Source: Brevundimonas sp. (GTDB taxonomy: Bacteria > Pseudomonadota > Alphaproteobacteria > Caulobacterales > Caulobacteraceae). From it: a DNA stretch of 64,000 nucleotides. The stretch spans positions 248,001 through 312,000 of the forward strand of contig NZ_JACVCG010000001.1 in the NCBI RefSeq assembly GCF_016742135.1. The letters run 5' to 3'. Of this stretch, positions 42,283-51,536 are shown one piece after another. The stretch's first letter is position 1; every line of letters starts with the position of its first letter. The notes beneath the pieces are model-generated. The model saw only the letters and a list, made by a program, of their open reading frames with translations, had not been told where the DNA came from and made no database searches. The translations under genes and the position numbers were made by a program.

Positions 42283-42711
42283 TCAGCCGACGGCCTGCCC
42301 GATCAGGAGCCCTGCCGCAAACAGCAGCACCGCATAGGTCAGGGCCATGCCCAGGATCCGGCCCAGCGACGGCCCCTTCTGGAACAGCAGGCCACCCGCA
42401 TGGATCACCCGCCCGATCAGCAGGGTCGCCCCCAGCGCATGGATCAACAGCGGCGTGGCCCCGGTCAGGGCCAGCAGCAACAGGGCGATCAGCCCGGCCG
42501 GCACATATTCCGCCGCATTGCCGAACGCCCGCCCGGCCGCCGTCAGCGACACATGGCCCCCGTCGCCGAAGGCCACCTTCAGCCGTCGCCTCTGCCCGAC
42601 CACACCAAACGACAGCACCACCAGCCACAGCACCAACAGGCCGACCCACAGCGACAGGGCGTCCAACGCTCCGGGCAAGGCCTCGGGCCCGATGAAATCC
42701 GACAGGGTCAT
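42283..42711 (-). CDS. MAPEG-family membrane protein
   Basis: A 142-residue four-helix membrane protein of the MAPEG (eicosanoid/glutathione metabolism) superfamily. It shows a conserved RAFGNAAEYVPAGLIALLLL region (residues about 60-80), plus ALGATLLIGRVIHAGGLLF. Bacterial members may be glutathione-dependent transferases or peroxidases. ATG 42711 overlaps the stop of the upstream M14 peptidase gene (ATGA). Confidence 0.87.
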   Translation of the reverse strand: MTLSDFIGPEALPGALDALSLWVGLLVLWLVVLSFGVVGQRRRLKVAFGDGGHVSLTAAGRAFGNAAEYVPAGLIALLLLALTGATPLLIHALGATLLIGRVIHAGGLLFQKGPSLGRILGMALTYAVLLFAAGLLIGQAVG

Positions 42712-44567
42712 CAGCGTGTCTCCCGCGCGACCGGATACAGGTTGAAGCGGTCGTCATAGAAGGGCGTCCGCTGATAGAACCAGGCCAGCCGCGCATCGCC
42801 GTTCGCGGCAAACTCCGGCTCGGCGGCCAGCTTCGCCTCGAACTCGGCCTTCAGCGCCGGATCGGCCGCGAGCATGGCCTCGGCCAGCGGGGCGATGGCA
42901 TAGGCTTCCATATATTCGACGCGGTTCAGCACCTCGAGGAACATCCCCCAGGCAAAGAAACTCTCGCTCGACTGCGGCTCCAGCAGCAGCACTACGACAT
43001 CGCCCAGCGGCTGGTCGGTCGACACCCGCACCGATCCGGCGGGGAAGGTCCAGTCGCGGGCCTCGGGCGTCACCCCGCCCACCCGCACCGGCACATGGCC
43101 CTCATTGGTGCGCGGCGACAGGCGGATGTCATCCAGCCTCAGCATCTCGACGGACACGGTGCGCGCCTCGGTCAGGGTCTCCATCTCGATGCCGTGCATC
43201 CGCAGCCGCTCGATGATGTCGGCCCGGTGCGCGGGCACCCAATAGGCCTCGGGCCGCGTCAGCTCCAGCGTCGGCACCGAGCCATAGAAGGGCATCTGCC
43301 ACAGCTCGGGATCGGCCACGCCCAGCCAGCGCACCTCCTCGCGGCCCGACGCCGGGCTCACCCAGGTCTCATAGCGGATGCCCTTGAACGGGCGGATCGA
43401 CACCGGTTCCTCGGTCGGCACGAAATTGGTCGGGATGGTCGCGGGGCGCAGGGCCCGGTCGGCCTCGACCGCCGCGCGCAGGTCGCTGCCCCCGTCCGCC
43501 AGCACGGTCAGCGCCGTCTCAAGGAAGACATAGGTGCCCAGCACCCGCTGCTCATAGGGTTTCAGGCTGTGGTTCTCGATCAGAATGGTCGGCACATGGG
43601 CGGCCGAGCCCCAGCCGTTCGAGAAGCGCTCGCCCAACCCGCCGTCCGACAGGCCCGCGCGCGGGTTCCGGTCGTCGATGCCGAACACCAGCTCGCCCGG
43701 AATGTGGCCCTGGGCCTCCAGCGCGTCGTTCATGGCCGGCTTGAAGGCCCGGTCCAGCCAGCGGGCCGTCTCCGGGCTGCGGCTCCAGATGCCGTTCTCG
43801 CCGTTGTAGCCATAGGTCACGTCATATTGATAATCGAGACCGTCGGTGACGTGGATGTCCAGATACAGATCCGGCTGGTACTTCAGGATCAGCCCCCGTA
43901 CCGCCCGCATCTCGGCCTGGTCCAGCTTCATGAAGTCGCGGTTCAGGTTCTGGTTGGTCGCGGTATTGCGCCAGCCCTGAATGCGCGGCCCGCGCTGGTT
44001 CGGCCGGGAATACGCACTGGCCCGCTCATGCCCGTCGACCGACAGGATGGGGATCAGGATCAGATTGGCCCCGTCCAGCAGGTCATCCCGTCCGTAAAAG
44101 GCAATGTCGCGCAGCAGCATCATGCCCGCGTCCTTGCCGTCGATCTCGCCGGGGTGGATGCCGGCCTGCGCCAGGATCACGGGCTTGGACGGATCGAAGG
44201 TCGCCCCATCCTTTGACGCGATCACCGCATAGATCGGTCGCCCCTCGGGCGAGGTGCCGAACTGCTCGATGCGGATCCAGTCCGATGCCGCATCCAGCCG
44301 GTCGAACCAGGCGCGGGTGTCGTCATAGTTCGGGCTGAAGTCCAGCTCGGGGTCGCGCTCGAAGTCCGTGGCCCACGTGTCCGAGGCGGGCCGCAGCAGC
44401 GACCGGCTGGCGCCGTCCCACGCCGGTGCCGGCGGCAGGAACCCCTGCGGATCATACAGGGCCTGATTGGGCAGGGACGGCGAGGAGGTCTGGGCCATGG
44501 CGAGGGCTCCCGTAAACAGCTGGGCCGACGCCGCAATGAGACTGATCAGGATTAGGCGACGCATCAT
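42711..44567 (-). CDS. Exported M14-family metallocarboxypeptidase
   Basis: A 618-residue zinc peptidase with a signal peptide (MMRRLILISLIAASAQLF, cut near AMAQ). Residues about 85-350 form the carboxypeptidase A-like domain: zinc ligands in AGIHPGEIDG (His, Glu) and DIHVTDG (His), and the catalytic-region ILIENHSLKPYEQRV. About 250 C-terminal residues form an extra domain. ATG 44567 has an AAAGGGAGC ribosome-binding site; the upstream ATG 44720 is not credible. It should remove C-terminal residues from peptides in the periplasm or outside. Confidence 0.9.
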   Translation of the reverse strand: MMRRLILISLIAASAQLFTGALAMAQTSSPSLPNQALYDPQGFLPPAPAWDGASRSLLRPASDTWATDFERDPELDFSPNYDDTRAWFDRLDAASDWIRIEQFGTSPEGRPIYAVIASKDGATFDPSKPVILAQAGIHPGEIDGKDAGMMLLRDIAFYGRDDLLDGANLILIPILSVDGHERASAYSRPNQRGPRIQGWRNTATNQNLNRDFMKLDQAEMRAVRGLILKYQPDLYLDIHVTDGLDYQYDVTYGYNGENGIWSRSPETARWLDRAFKPAMNDALEAQGHIPGELVFGIDDRNPRAGLSDGGLGERFSNGWGSAAHVPTILIENHSLKPYEQRVLGTYVFLETALTVLADGGSDLRAAVEADRALRPATIPTNFVPTEEPVSIRPFKGIRYETWVSPASGREEVRWLGVADPELWQMPFYGSVPTLELTRPEAYWVPAHRADIIERLRMHGIEMETLTEARTVSVEMLRLDDIRLSPRTNEGHVPVRVGGVTPEARDWTFPAGSVRVSTDQPLGDVVVLLLEPQSSESFFAWGMFLEVLNRVEYMEAYAIAPLAEAMLAADPALKAEFEAKLAAEPEFAANGDARLAWFYQRTPFYDDRFNLYPVARETR

Positions 44568-44611
44568 GGGCTCCCTTTGACCATGCCGGATAGAGGGCCG
44601 CAACGTCTGGT

Positions 44612-45229
44612 CTAGCTTCCCGTCAGCGACCAGCCCCCGGCCTGGACCAGCGCGGTCAGCGCCCGTCCCGTGGTGAAAACGTGATAGGCGACCAGCACGC
44701 ACAGCGCCCCGATCACCCACCTGCGACCCGGCGCAAAGGCCCCGATCGAGGTCCCGCCGATGAAGATCGCCAGTCCGATCCAGAAGATCGGTCCCAGCGC
44801 AATCTGACCGATCTCGCCGCTCAGCCCGGTGACGAGGAAGAAGGTCGCGGCCACGATCAGATTGGCGGCCAGTACACAGGCGAACACGATCCGCCGGTGC
44901 GCCCAGAAATGGTCGTCCAGATCCAGCTTCTTCCCTTCGGTCGCCACCCGCGGAAAGGTCACGCTGGCCGCAACATAGAAGGTCCCGGCGACCACCAGGC
45001 CCAGCACCAGCAGGGCAAAGTTGAACGGCGCCCCGCGAAAGATCACCCAGGCCTGATTCCAGAAGGTGGCGATGTCGATGGCCACAAAGATCGCCAGCAG
45101 CGGCGTCAGCCAGCCGAACCGGATCCGCTCCCGCTCATGCAGGACGCGCGAAAACCCGCCCACCAGCTCCGCAACCGACAGCCCCAGCAGCAGGCCATAG
45201 AAGCTGAAAAAGAACTCGAACGCGCTCAT
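44612..45229 (-). CDS. Integral membrane protein of unknown function
   Basis: A 205-residue protein with six hydrophobic segments: near residues 6-26, 42-60, 68-92, 110-132, 140-160 and 170-188. It starts MSAFEFFFSFYGLLLGLSVAELVGG, a pattern shared by uncharacterised proteobacterial membrane proteins. It is 44 bases upstream of the M14 peptidase gene and may be co-transcribed with it. No transport motif seen. Confidence 0.75.
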   Translation of the reverse strand: MSAFEFFFSFYGLLLGLSVAELVGGFSRVLHERERIRFGWLTPLLAIFVAIDIATFWNQAWVIFRGAPFNFALLVLGLVVAGTFYVAASVTFPRVATEGKKLDLDDHFWAHRRIVFACVLAANLIVAATFFLVTGLSGEIGQIALGPIFWIGLAIFIGGTSIGAFAPGRRWVIGALCVLVAYHVFTTGRALTALVQAGGWSLTGS

Positions 45230-45355
45230 GCGGCCCCCCCCGACCGTGACCGGCGCTGAAGCCTAGAGGGAGATTGCCTGTTCGTCACCACATCCCCGCG
45301 AGACGTCGCCAGACCGGGGTGGGTCGCTCACCTGACACCTCTCCAGTTCGTCGGG

Positions 45356-45670
45356 CTATTCCTCGAACATCTCGCGCAGCACCGCCAGCGTGGCGCTCAG
45401 AATACCGGCTTCAGCGTCTCCGATGCGACGGCCCAGCCGCGCGTGATCAATCATCCGCACCTGATCCACGGCTGCCGCGCCCAGCTTTCCGGAAATGGAC
45501 GTGGTGACGCGATAGCGCCGACCCCGGCTGCTGGTCAGAGGCACGACGATGCAGGTGCCGTGCCGATTGATCTCGTCCGGCGAGACGATCATGCACGGGC
45601 GGGTCTTGCGGATTTCGTGTCCAACGGTGGGATCCAGCTTTACCCACCACACCTCGCCGCGCTTCGGCAC
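45356..45670 (-). CDS. mazF: MazF/PemK-family mRNA interferase toxin
   Basis: A 104-residue endoribonuclease toxin. It begins MPKRGEVWWVKLDPTVGHEIRKTRPCMIVS, with the typical GEVWWV strand and the K-TRP-C segment (Arg and Thr at the active site). The later strand DQVRMIDHARLG is also typical. It cleaves single-stranded mRNA when free of antitoxin. The GTG start shares one base with the antitoxin stop (TAGTG), so translation is coupled. A complete, non-decayed reading frame. Confidence 0.93.
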   Translation of the reverse strand: MPKRGEVWWVKLDPTVGHEIRKTRPCMIVSPDEINRHGTCIVVPLTSSRGRRYRVTTSISGKLGAAAVDQVRMIDHARLGRRIGDAEAGILSATLAVLREMFEE

Positions 45671-45999
45671 TATGACTTCACCACGCCGTCGGCAAGCAGT
45701 TCAGCCTCAACGCGTTCCATGTCTGCCTCGGTATAGGCATCCCAGGCGTCGGGGGCATCGTCCGTCAGATCGGCGTCGATCCACTCGCGCTCCTCATCGG
45801 TCAGACCTGCGGCCGCGATCGCTTTGGCGTCTTCTTCCCATCCCTCGCGAACAGGACGTCGCGCGGGGACGATACTGATCTTGCCAGGCTCATAGACGAA
45901 CTCTACCGCGCCGCCTTCCGCGACGCCGAGCGCCTGAAGCGCGGGCTTGGGCAGGATGACGCCCTGCGAGTTGCCGATTTTTCGGATCGAGGTGACCAT
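45670..45999 (-). CDS. mazE: AbrB/MazE-type antitoxin
   Basis: A 109-residue antitoxin with an N-terminal AbrB/SpoVT swapped-hairpin DNA-binding domain (TSIRKIGNSQGVILPKPALQALGV, residues about 3-26) and an acidic C-terminal tail that should wrap around MazF. It normally represses its own operon. ATG 45999 is preferred because it starts the domain directly; an upstream start at 46017 is possible. Two short palindromes (46010-46019 and 46022-46029) lie in the promoter region. Confidence 0.9.
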   Translation of the reverse strand: MVTSIRKIGNSQGVILPKPALQALGVAEGGAVEFVYEPGKISIVPARRPVREGWEEDAKAIAAAGLTDEEREWIDADLTDDAPDAWDAYTEADMERVEAELLADGVVKS

Positions 46000-46009
46000 G
46001 GCCGAACTC

Positions 46010-46029
46010 CGTTGCAACGAAGTTATAAC
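46010..46029. promoter_or_regulatory. Putative mazEF promoter/autoregulatory site
   Basis: CGTTGCAACG (46010-46019) and GTTATAAC (46022-46029) are perfect palindromes just upstream of mazE. On the minus strand the second contains TATAAC, a good -10 hexamer. A MazE-binding operator is plausible. Confidence 0.45.
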
Positions 46030-46041
46030 ACGGCCGGGAAG

Positions 46042-47571
46042 TCACCTCCAGATCGGCGTTCCGTCACCGGGCAATCCCAGCCGGTCCCACATCTCGCTGA
46101 CCCGCTCGACCACGGTCTCGTCCATGCGGATTTCCTCGCCCCATTCGCGTTTGGTCTCGGGCTCCCATTTGTCGGTGGCGTCGAGGCCGATCTTGGAGCC
46201 GAGGCCGCTCTCGGGCGAAGCAAAGTCCAGATAGTCGATCGGGGTGTTCTCGATGACGGTGATGTCGCGGGCCGGGTCCATCTTGGTCGAGATGGCCCAC
46301 ATCACGTCCTTCCAGTCGCGGGCGTTGATGTCGTCGTCCACCACGATGATCCACTTGGTGTACATGAACTGCCGCAGATAGCTCCAGCAGCCCATCATCA
46401 CCCGCTTGGCGTGGCCCGGATAGGCCTTCTTCATCGACACCACGGCGATGCGGTAGCTGCAGCCCTCCGGCGGCAGCCAGAAGTCGGTGATCTCGGGAAA
46501 CTGCTGTTGCAGCAGGGGGATGAAGACCTCGTTCAGCGCCTCGCCCAGCACGCTCGGCTCATCCGGCGGGCGCCCGGTGAAGGTGGTCAGATAGATGGGG
46601 TCGCGGCGCAGGGTGATGGCCGACACCTGAAACACCGGGAAGGTCTCGACCGAGTTGTAATAGCCCGTGTGGTCGCCGTACGGCCCCTCGGGCGCGTGCT
46701 CGTCCAGCAGGACATGGCCTTCCAGCACGATCTCGGCGGTGGCGGGCACCATCAGCGGCACGGTCTTGCAGGGAACCAGTTCGGCCTTGGCCCCGCGCAG
46801 CAGGCCGGCGAACTGGTATTCCGAAAGGGTGTCCGGCACCGGCGTCACGGCCGCCAGAATGGTGCCCGGATCGGCGCCCAGAACCACGGCGCAGGGCAGG
46901 GGCTCGCGCTTTCCGGCCTTCTTGTGCCGGGCATAGTGTTGCGCCCCGCCCCGGTGGGCCAGCCAGCGCATGATGGCCTTGTCCTTGCCCAGCACCTGCA
47001 TGCGATAGATGCCGAGGTTGAAGTCGTCCTCGCGGTCGTCGGATGGGCCTTTGGTGACGACCAGACCCCAGGTGATCAGCGGCGCGGGCTCGCCCGGCCA
47101 GCAGCCCTGAACCGGCAGGGATGTCAGGTCGATCTGGTCGCCCTTCAGCACCACCTCCTGCACCGCGGCCTTTTTCACCACCTTGGGCCGCATCGCCATG
47201 ACGGTCCTGGCCAGCGGCAGCATCTCCATGGCGTCGGCCAGGCCGCGCGGCGGGGTCGGATTCTTCAGGAAGGCCAGCAGCTCGCCGACCTCGCGCAGTT
47301 CGGCGGCGGTGGTGCGGCTCTTGCCTTCCAGCGTCACCCCCATGGCGACGCGCTTTACCGTGCCGAACAGATTGGCCAGACAGGGGATGGGGCTGATGGT
47401 GCCATCCGGCATGACCGGTTTTTCGAACAGCACCGCCGGGCCGCCGTTCCTCAGCAGCCGCGTCTGGATCTCGGTCATCTCGAGCTGGGTCGACACGGGC
47501 TCGCGCACGCGCACCAGCTCGCCCTCGGCTTCCAGCAGATTGATGAATTCGCGCAGGGACTTGTAGGCCAT
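46042..47571 (-). CDS. ubiD: UbiD-family prenylated-FMN decarboxylase
   Basis: A 509-residue (de)carboxylase of the UbiD family, normally removing the carboxyl group of polyprenyl-4-hydroxybenzoate in ubiquinone synthesis. It has the N-terminal [22 protein letters not shown] and the cofactor/metal regions [29 protein letters not shown] and [18 protein letters not shown]. It needs prenylated FMN from UbiX, which is not in the window. ATG 47571 is preferred over 47607. An XRE-like gene lies upstream. Confidence 0.93.
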   Translation of the reverse strand: MAYKSLREFINLLEAEGELVRVREPVSTQLEMTEIQTRLLRNGGPAVLFEKPVMPDGTISPIPCLANLFGTVKRVAMGVTLEGKSRTTAAELREVGELLAFLKNPTPPRGLADAMEMLPLARTVMAMRPKVVKKAAVQEVVLKGDQIDLTSLPVQGCWPGEPAPLITWGLVVTKGPSDDREDDFNLGIYRMQVLGKDKAIMRWLAHRGGAQHYARHKKAGKREPLPCAVVLGADPGTILAAVTPVPDTLSEYQFAGLLRGAKAELVPCKTVPLMVPATAEIVLEGHVLLDEHAPEGPYGDHTGYYNSVETFPVFQVSAITLRRDPIYLTTFTGRPPDEPSVLGEALNEVFIPLLQQQFPEITDFWLPPEGCSYRIAVVSMKKAYPGHAKRVMMGCWSYLRQFMYTKWIIVVDDDINARDWKDVMWAISTKMDPARDITVIENTPIDYLDFASPESGLGSKIGLDATDKWEPETKREWGEEIRMDETVVERVSEMWDRLGLPGDGTPIWR

Positions 47572-47623
47572 GCGAAAACGCTTAGGCGGCGAGGCGGCGT
47601 CTGTCACGCGGACAGGCTGTCGC

Positions 47624-47872
47624 TCAATACGCGGGGGTGTCCGACACCAGGGCCCAGACCGGCAGATGCAGATGCCGGGTGGCGACGGCCATCTGGGTCG
47701 AGTCCATGCGGGCCTGACCGCTTTCCAGCCGACGGACCGCTTCGGGCGTCAGTTTCAGGGCGCCTGCCAGCGCATCGACATCGCATCCGCGTCGGTCACG
47801 CCAGTGTTTCAGCCGTCGTCCGACCGCGACATCAACCGGGTTCGTTCCCGGAAATTCCAGGACCCTGCCCAT
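47624..47872 (-). CDS. Small helix-turn-helix (XRE-like) protein
   Basis: An 82-residue protein. Residues 15-60 fit an XRE-type helix-turn-helix ([23 protein letters not shown], then [16 protein letters not shown]). A short C-terminal tail ([16 protein letters not shown]) follows. It is probably a DNA-binding regulator. It lies 21 bases downstream of the aldo/keto reductase gene and 52 bases upstream of ubiD, so it may belong to that transcript. Target unknown. Confidence 0.75.
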   Translation of the reverse strand: MGRVLEFPGTNPVDVAVGRRLKHWRDRRGCDVDALAGALKLTPEAVRRLESGQARMDSTQMAVATRHLHLPVWALVSDTPAY

Positions 47873-47893
47873 CTGCGAACCTCCCCAGGTTCA

Positions 47894-48739
47894 TTATTGT
47901 CGGGAAGTATCCTGATCCCATTCAAAGGCCGGATCAATCCAGTCGCCCAAGCGACCGCCCGGATGGGCCAGGCCGTGGATGCGCGCCATCTCCTCATCGG
48001 TCAGGGAAAAGTCGAAGATGTCGAGGTTCTCGGCCGCACGGCTTTCCTTCGACGTCCTGGGAATGGCGATCACGCCCTGCTGTACGATCCAGCGCAGGGT
48101 CACCTGTCCGACCGACCTGCCATGGGCCTCGGCGATGGTGCGGAGGGTGGCGTCCTCCGCGATCTTGCCCTGGGCCAACGGCGACCAGGCCGTGATCGAC
48201 GCGCGGAGGTCGCGGGCCGTGTCGATCAGCGTCTTTTGCGACAGATAGGGGTGGTACTCGACCTGATTGGTCACCAGCCGCGCCTCTGACAGCTGCTGGG
48301 CCTTTCGCCATTCAGCGGAGGGATAGTTGGACAGGCCGATCGAGCGGGTCAGGCCGCGCGCCTTCGCCTCGTTCAGGGCAGCGATGGTCTCTTCCAGCGG
48401 CGGCGTGGCCTTGGGCCAGTGCAGCAGCAGCAGGTCAGGCGCCGTACCCAGACTGTTGGCCGACTCCTCGGCCTGTTTCAGCAGGGCGTCATGGCTGAAA
48501 TGGTCGACCCAGATCTTGGTCGTCAGCCAGAAGCTGTCCCGCGGCACACCGGCGTCCCGGATGCCCTGGCCGACACCGTGTTCGTTTCGATAGATCCAGG
48601 CCGTGTCGATGTGGCGATAGCCGTTCGTGAGGGCATGGCCGACCATGCGCCGCGCATCGTCGGGCTCCAGCTGCCATGTGCCGAGGCCGATAAGGGGAAT
48701 GTCATGTCCGTCGACGGTCAGCGTATCGGTCCTGGCCAT
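47894..48739 (-). CDS. Aldo/keto reductase
   Basis: A 281-residue NADPH-dependent oxidoreductase of the (beta/alpha)8 AKR family. The catalytic tetrad is visible as Asp and Tyr in YRHIDTAWIYRNE, Lys in LTTKIW and His in LLLLHWPK. Cofactor-binding segments IPRTSKESRAAENLDIFDF and SLTDEEMARI are near the C-terminus. Similar to DkgB-type 2,5-diketogluconate/methylglyoxal reductases. The physiological substrate is unknown. Confidence 0.92.
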   Translation of the reverse strand: MARTDTLTVDGHDIPLIGLGTWQLEPDDARRMVGHALTNGYRHIDTAWIYRNEHGVGQGIRDAGVPRDSFWLTTKIWVDHFSHDALLKQAEESANSLGTAPDLLLLHWPKATPPLEETIAALNEAKARGLTRSIGLSNYPSAEWRKAQQLSEARLVTNQVEYHPYLSQKTLIDTARDLRASITAWSPLAQGKIAEDATLRTIAEAHGRSVGQVTLRWIVQQGVIAIPRTSKESRAAENLDIFDFSLTDEEMARIHGLAHPGGRLGDWIDPAFEWDQDTSRQ

Positions 48740-48794
48740 GGGAGATCCTTCAGCACGGGGGAGGGGGCCTTAGCTGGGGCCGATCCCGCCCGGA

Positions 48795-49664
48795 TCAAGG
48801 GCGGGCAGCGCCCTCCAGCCAATTGGCGATCTCATCCCAGAGGGGCTCCATCCCGCGCCGGAAGGCGCCCTCATGGCCGATGCGCCGGACGCCATAATCT
48901 CCGGGCGACCGGACGATGATCTCACGAGGGGCACGCGGATAGACCTTGAGCAGGTCCGCCCCCGTACGCGGCGTGGCGATCGGATCGTCGGTGAAGATCC
49001 ACGAGCGGATGGGGGCAGTCACCGCCTCGAAATGATGCGGCTTCAGGGTGGTGGCGAGCTCGTTGGAGAAATAGGCGGGCTTCAGGCACCAGCGTTTCCA
49101 CGTCTCAAACACACCCCGCGGCAGGTCGGTCCCGGCCCACAGGCCTCCACCTTTCACATAGCCGTGCCGCCTCAGGCTCAGCGGGCCAAAGCCGAACCAG
49201 AAGAACAGCTCCAGCGGATTATAGGCACGATGGTGCCGTCCCCAGTAGCCGGTACCGACCGACACGAAGGCATGGCGGGCGAACCGGTCATGATTGGCCA
49301 TGAAGCCGAGGAAATGCCCGCCAACACTGTGACCCAGATGGCTCAGCGGCAGGCCCGGGGCCGCGTCGGCCAGCGCCTCGAGCGCCGCGGGCATGTCCAG
49401 CCGGCCCCAGTCGGGATAGTCCATCTGCAGCGCCGCCAGATCGTCGGGTCGCGACCCTGCGATACCCCGGAAGTCATAGGTCAGCACCACGGCCCCGCGT
49501 CCGGCCAGATGGCGGGCGACCCGGTCATAGAAGCCCTTGGGAAAGCCGGTGCCCGAGCTGATCAGCACCGACATGTGCGGATCGGCGGGCCGGTACAGCC
49601 GCATCGACAGCGGATAGCCGTCGGAGGCGCTGACGGTCAGGTCCTCGATAGCCGGCTCGGTCAT
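48795..49664 (-). CDS. Alpha/beta-hydrolase family protein
   Basis: A 289-residue alpha/beta-hydrolase. The nucleophile elbow is GHSVGG (Ser near residue 119), with VLTYDFRGIAGSRPDD before it and a terminal His region (GHEGAFRRG). It lacks a signal peptide. ATG 49664 has an AAGGACG ribosome-binding site. Substrate unknown; related proteins are annotated as lysophospholipase- or YbgC-like hydrolases without firm function. Confidence 0.85.
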   Translation of the reverse strand: MTEPAIEDLTVSASDGYPLSMRLYRPADPHMSVLISSGTGFPKGFYDRVARHLAGRGAVVLTYDFRGIAGSRPDDLAALQMDYPDWGRLDMPAALEALADAAPGLPLSHLGHSVGGHFLGFMANHDRFARHAFVSVGTGYWGRHHRAYNPLELFFWFGFGPLSLRRHGYVKGGGLWAGTDLPRGVFETWKRWCLKPAYFSNELATTLKPHHFEAVTAPIRSWIFTDDPIATPRTGADLLKVYPRAPREIIVRSPGDYGVRRIGHEGAFRRGMEPLWDEIANWLEGAARP

Positions 49665-49714
49665 GGGGTTCGTCCTTATTTGCAACGAACCTGGCAGATT
49701 TCCGCGAGGTCAGG

Positions 49715-50074
49715 TCAAGAGGGCGCTGCGGCCCCGGCCAACTCCGGATGCGCCTTTCTCAGTTTCGCGGGCGCGACCTTCCTCCAGCGGCTGGCCAGTT
49801 CGGCCTTCAGCCAGTCCGGATCGACCCCTTTGATACGGATCAGCACATAGGCGTAGGCGCGATAGTGGTCGGTGATGTGGAACACTTCGGGGTCGACCTC
49901 GACCAGCATGTCTCGCCGTTCGATCGAGCCGACATCCAGCGCCAGGCTGTCATCCTCGGCCCGCAGCCGCGTCAGGAATTTGCCCGCGACCCGCCAGCAG
50001 GGCTGGCCATAGGCGGTTCCATGTTCGGCCCCGGGCAGGGCCATGATCAGGGCATCGACCTCATCCTCGGTCAT
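49715..50074 (-). CDS. MmcQ/YjbR-family protein
   Basis: A 119-residue protein of the MmcQ/YjbR DNA-binding-like family. It begins TEDEVDALIMALPGAEHGTAYGQPCWRVAGKFLTR (across residues 2-36) and ends with DPDWLKAELASRWRKVAP. The fold is CyaY-like and often assumed to bind DNA, but no function is established. Lies between ExbD and the alpha/beta-hydrolase gene. Confidence 0.88.
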   Translation of the reverse strand: MTEDEVDALIMALPGAEHGTAYGQPCWRVAGKFLTRLRAEDDSLALDVGSIERRDMLVEVDPEVFHITDHYRAYAYVLIRIKGVDPDWLKAELASRWRKVAPAKLRKAHPELAGAAAPS

Positions 50075-50091
50075 CGCACGCGCTCCGAATT

Positions 50092-50125
50092 GAAAAGGGC
50101 CGCCCCGGACGGGAGCGGCCCTTTC
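50092..50125 (-). terminator. Rho-independent terminator of the exbD gene
   Basis: GC-rich stem with arms GAAAAGGGCCGC (50092-50103) and GCGGCCCTTTC (50115-50125). On the minus strand the hairpin ends in CCCTTTTC, 25 bases after the exbD stop. Confidence 0.75.
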
Positions 50126-50149
50126 GGTATCAGGCGGTTGGCCCGATGC

Positions 50150-50593
<444 letters not shown>

Positions 50594-50749
50594 GGGGTCG
50601 TCTCCGTGTCATGCCGCCGCTCGGGGCGCGCGTGTGGATCAGCTTCAACCGTCTCATGGCGATCCTGACGGCGCTTGTAAAGCGGTCAGGGGCCCTGAAG
50701 GGTTCCGATTCTGAGGATTACGCCTGAGGGGCGAACCGCAAGGGGCGTC

Positions 50750-51373
50750 TCAACCTTTCGCCAGCTTCAGGAACCGCTCCATCTGCGCCGGATCGCTCCT
50801 GAAAACGCCCGTGAAGCGGGTGGTGATGGTCGAAACATGACGGTGGTGGACGCCGCGGGTGGTCATGCACTGGTGCTCGGCATCGATCAGCACGGCCACG
50901 CCGGCCGGCTTCAGGTGCGATTCGATGGCCCCGGCGATCTGGTTGGTCAGCACTTCCTGGGTCTGCAGCCGCTTGGAGAAGATCTCGACCACGCGGGCGA
51001 TTTTGGAGATTCCAACGACCTTCTCGGTCGGCACATAAGCAACATAGGCCTTGCCCAGGAAGGGGGCCATATGGTGCTCGCAGTGGCTCTCGACCTCGAT
51101 GTCGCGCAGCAGCACCATGTCGTCATAGCCCTGCACGTCCTCGAAGGTGCGCGATAGCTCCCTGGCCGGATCGGCGTGATAGCCTTCGAACCATTCGGCA
51201 TAGGCATCGACCACGCGTTTCGGCGTATCGACCAGACCCTCGCGGTCCGGATTGTCACCAGCCCAGGCCAGCAGGGTCCGCACGGCCTGCATGGCTTCTT
51301 CACGCGAGGGACGGACCAGGGCGTTGGCGTCGGGGTCGGCGATCAGGCCGGGCGTTTGCACGATGGCATCCAT
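50750..51373 (-). CDS. folE: GTP cyclohydrolase I
   Basis: A 207-residue enzyme converting GTP to dihydroneopterin triphosphate, the first step of folate synthesis. Zinc ligands are in [12 protein letters not shown] (Cys, His) and the later QCMTTRGV (Cys). The catalytic core has [17 protein letters not shown] and [26 protein letters not shown] (across residues 118-143). The length is standard. It is convergent with nothing and divergent from cysS. Confidence 0.96.
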   Translation of the reverse strand: MDAIVQTPGLIADPDANALVRPSREEAMQAVRTLLAWAGDNPDREGLVDTPKRVVDAYAEWFEGYHADPARELSRTFEDVQGYDDMVLLRDIEVESHCEHHMAPFLGKAYVAYVPTEKVVGISKIARVVEIFSKRLQTQEVLTNQIAGAIESHLKPAGVAVLIDAEHQCMTTRGVHHRHVSTITTRFTGVFRSDPAQMERFLKLAKG

Positions 51374-51536
51374 ATCGATGTAGGCGACGAAGTTGCGCCG
51401 GAACGAGGGTTCCGGAAATGACGCGCGCCGCTCTCCCTTTTTTCTGCGGGGACGAACTGTGTGGTTGGACGCGCCCCGTCCCGGCTATATGGGATGATCC
51501 CCTTTCCCCGCAAGCAAGCCGGACCGGCCGCCCGTC